The position numbers were made by a program, and so were the translations under genes. From an uncultured Alphaproteobacteria bacterium (GTDB lineage Bacteria > Pseudomonadota > Alphaproteobacteria > Puniceispirillales > Puniceispirillaceae): a stretch of 7,448 nt of DNA. Below are positions 6,173 to 7,448 of the stretch, piece after piece (the first letter of the stretch is position 1; every line of letters starts with the position of its first letter). The stretch spans positions 1-7,448 of the forward strand of contig CAJYBL010000069.1 of assembly GCA_913064995.1 (NCBI GenBank), read 5' to 3'. A model generated the notes under the pieces. The model made no database searches and was not told where the DNA came from. It saw nothing but the letters and a program-made list of their open reading frames with translations.

Positions 6173-7448
6173 TTATTGGTTGCCAATCAGCGCCGAATAG
6201 CCATCTTCATCAAGAACGGTAATGCCAAGATCGGCCGCCTTGCGGGCTTTTGATCCGGCATCTGCACCCGCGACCAGAAAATCGGTTTTTGCTGAAACAG
6301 TGCCTGATACTTTGGCACCAAGAGATTCGGCTTTGGCTTTGGCCTCGGCACGCGACATGCGGGTCAAGGTGCCGGTAAATACGATTGTTTTGCCGCTAAT
6401 CGCGCTGTTTTCGGCAGGGCGCTCAGGCGGTAAAATGGTCAATTTTGCAACAAGATCAACAATCAATTGATACAGATCTGGGTTACCGAAAAAGGCGGTG
6501 ACGTCATTAGCCATTGCCGCGCCAATCTGGTCGATTTCAACAAGCGCCTGATGCGCCGCGTCAAGATCGGCATCAGGATTCAACGCCGCCATCATTGCCT
6601 CGACAGATCCGTAATGAAGTGCCAACAGACGCGCCGTTGCCTGTCCAACCTGTCTTATGCCAAGCGCATAGATAAAGCGTTCAAGGCCAATTTCGCGCCG
6701 AACAGCAATGGCTGATAGCAGTTTCTTGATTGATAAATCGCCATAGCCATCAAGCTCCGCCATTGCCTTTGATTTGTCGTCAAGCCGGAAGATATCAGCC
6801 GGTGTTTGAACCCAGCCAAGGTCAATAAATTGTTCAATCTGTCGGGCGCCAAGCCCTTCAATATCAAGGGCATCACGCGCGACAAAATGTTTCAACCCTT
6901 CAAACAACTGGGCGGCGCAATTTAGCCCACCACTGCATCGCCGTACCGCTTCGCCTTCGGGCCGGATTGTGGCAGCATGGCAAACCGGACATAACTCAGG
7001 AAAGTCAAAGATGGTTTCATTGCCTGTGCGGGCGTCACTTAGCACCCTGACAATTTGCGGGATCACATCACCAGCCCGCTGGATTATGACGCGGTCGCCA
7101 ATCCGGATATCTTTGCGCGCGATTTCATCTTCATTATGCAAAGTGGCGTTTGAGACAATGACCCCGCCAACCGAAATGGGGGCAAGCCGTGCCACAGGCG
7201 TAAGCGCGCCAGTGCGCCCAACCTGAATATCAATGGCGTCAATCACGGTTTCGGCCTGTTCAGCGGGGAATTTATGCGCCATTGCCCAACGCGGGGCGCG
7301 GGCAACCTGACCAAGGCGTTGCTGGTAATCATGCCGGTCAATTTTATAAACCACACCGTCAATATCATATGGCAAATCAACGCGTTGACGGCTAATCATC
7401 TGATAGGTGGCCAGCAAATCGCCAACATCATCGCATCGGCGCGATAAA
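6173..7448 (-). CDS. ligA: NAD-dependent DNA ligase LigA, C-terminal 425 residues or so (5' end outside window)
   Basis: A partial gene entering at the right edge and ending at TAA 6175-6173; about 424 complete codons are visible of the roughly 670-700 usual. LigA seals nicks in replication and repair using NAD+. The missing part should hold domain Ia and the KxDG adenylated lysine. Visible in order, counting from the edge, are the end of the adenylation domain with LPYDIDGVVYK at 25-35 and AHKFPAEQ at 57-64, an OB-fold starting DIQVGRTGALTPVARL, a Cys4 zinc finger with C153, C156, C171 and C177 (CPVC and C.GG..C), helix-hairpin-helix segments with DIEGLG and ALGIRQVGQATA, and a C-terminal BRCT domain from about 350 (GKTIVFTGTL.RMSR..AK, then TDFLVAG). 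The frame stays open to the edge, so the TTG at 7417-7415 is an internal leucine codon and not a start. The gene converges on pepP with a 34-bp gap. Confidence 0.96.
   Translation of the reverse strand, partial: LSRRCDDVGDLLATYQMISRQRVDLPYDIDGVVYKIDRHDYQQRLGQVARAPRWAMAHKFPAEQAETVIDAIDIQVGRTGALTPVARLAPISVGGVIVSNATLHNEDEIARKDIRIGDRVIIQRAGDVIPQIVRVLSDARTGNETIFDFPELCPVCHAATIRPEGEAVRRCSGGLNCAAQLFEGLKHFVARDALDIEGLGARQIEQFIDLGWVQTPADIFRLDDKSKAMAELDGYGDLSIKKLLSAIAVRREIGLERFIYALGIRQVGQATARLLALHYGSVEAMMAALNPDADLDAAHQALVEIDQIGAAMANDVTAFFGNPDLYQLIVDLVAKLTILPPERPAENSAISGKTIVFTGTLTRMSRAEAKAKAESLGAKVSGTVSAKTDFLVAGADAGSKARKAADLGITVLDEDGYSALIGNQ

Noticed and set aside
7415..7417. TTG codon as the start of ligA
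   Set aside because: The frame continues open to the window edge, and the adenylation domain needs some 270 further upstream residues; this is an internal leucine.

Overview
The window looks like ordinary chromosomal DNA from an alphaproteobacterium. The protein sequences are of alphaproteobacterial type, GC content looks intermediate by eye, and neighbouring genes overlap by 4 nt. A marine SAR116/Puniceispirillum-like lineage would fit, but that is inference from general impression and no search was run. I found no mobile element, CRISPR array, rRNA or tRNA.

Layout. On the minus strand at the left are two envelope genes: mlaA (225-1001), an outer-membrane lipoprotein of the Mla lipid-transport pathway, and a probable mlaC (1-228), of which only the first 76 residues are visible. 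They overlap by an ATGA. A 177-bp divergent intergenic region follows (1002-1178). On the plus strand come uvrD/pcrA (1179-3446, SF1A DNA helicase), prmA (3443-4369, ribosomal protein L11 methyltransferase) and a three-domain aminopeptidase P (4366-6138). These three are joined by ATGA and GTGA overlaps, so they probably form one translationally coupled operon. A 34-bp gap with a weak hairpin separates them from ligA (6173-7448, minus strand, N-terminus beyond the window), the NAD-dependent DNA ligase, which converges on the operon.

How the genes relate. UvrD and LigA act in DNA repair and replication, PrmA modifies a ribosomal protein, aminopeptidase P trims Xaa-Pro peptides, and MlaA/MlaC move phospholipids between outer and inner membrane. 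I see no evidence of a novel multi-gene system.

The best regulatory signal is a perfect GAAC-N7-GAAC at 1170-1184, which spans the uvrD start codon. This matches the known alphaproteobacterial LexA (SOS) box and suggests damage-inducible control of a helicase operon that also carries prmA and the peptidase gene. Other points of interest are a cluster of TCGCA half-sites in the same intergenic region, the missing Shine-Dalgarno of uvrD (possibly leaderless), a Gly/Tyr-rich repeat linker in UvrD, and divergent motifs in MlaA and PrmA.
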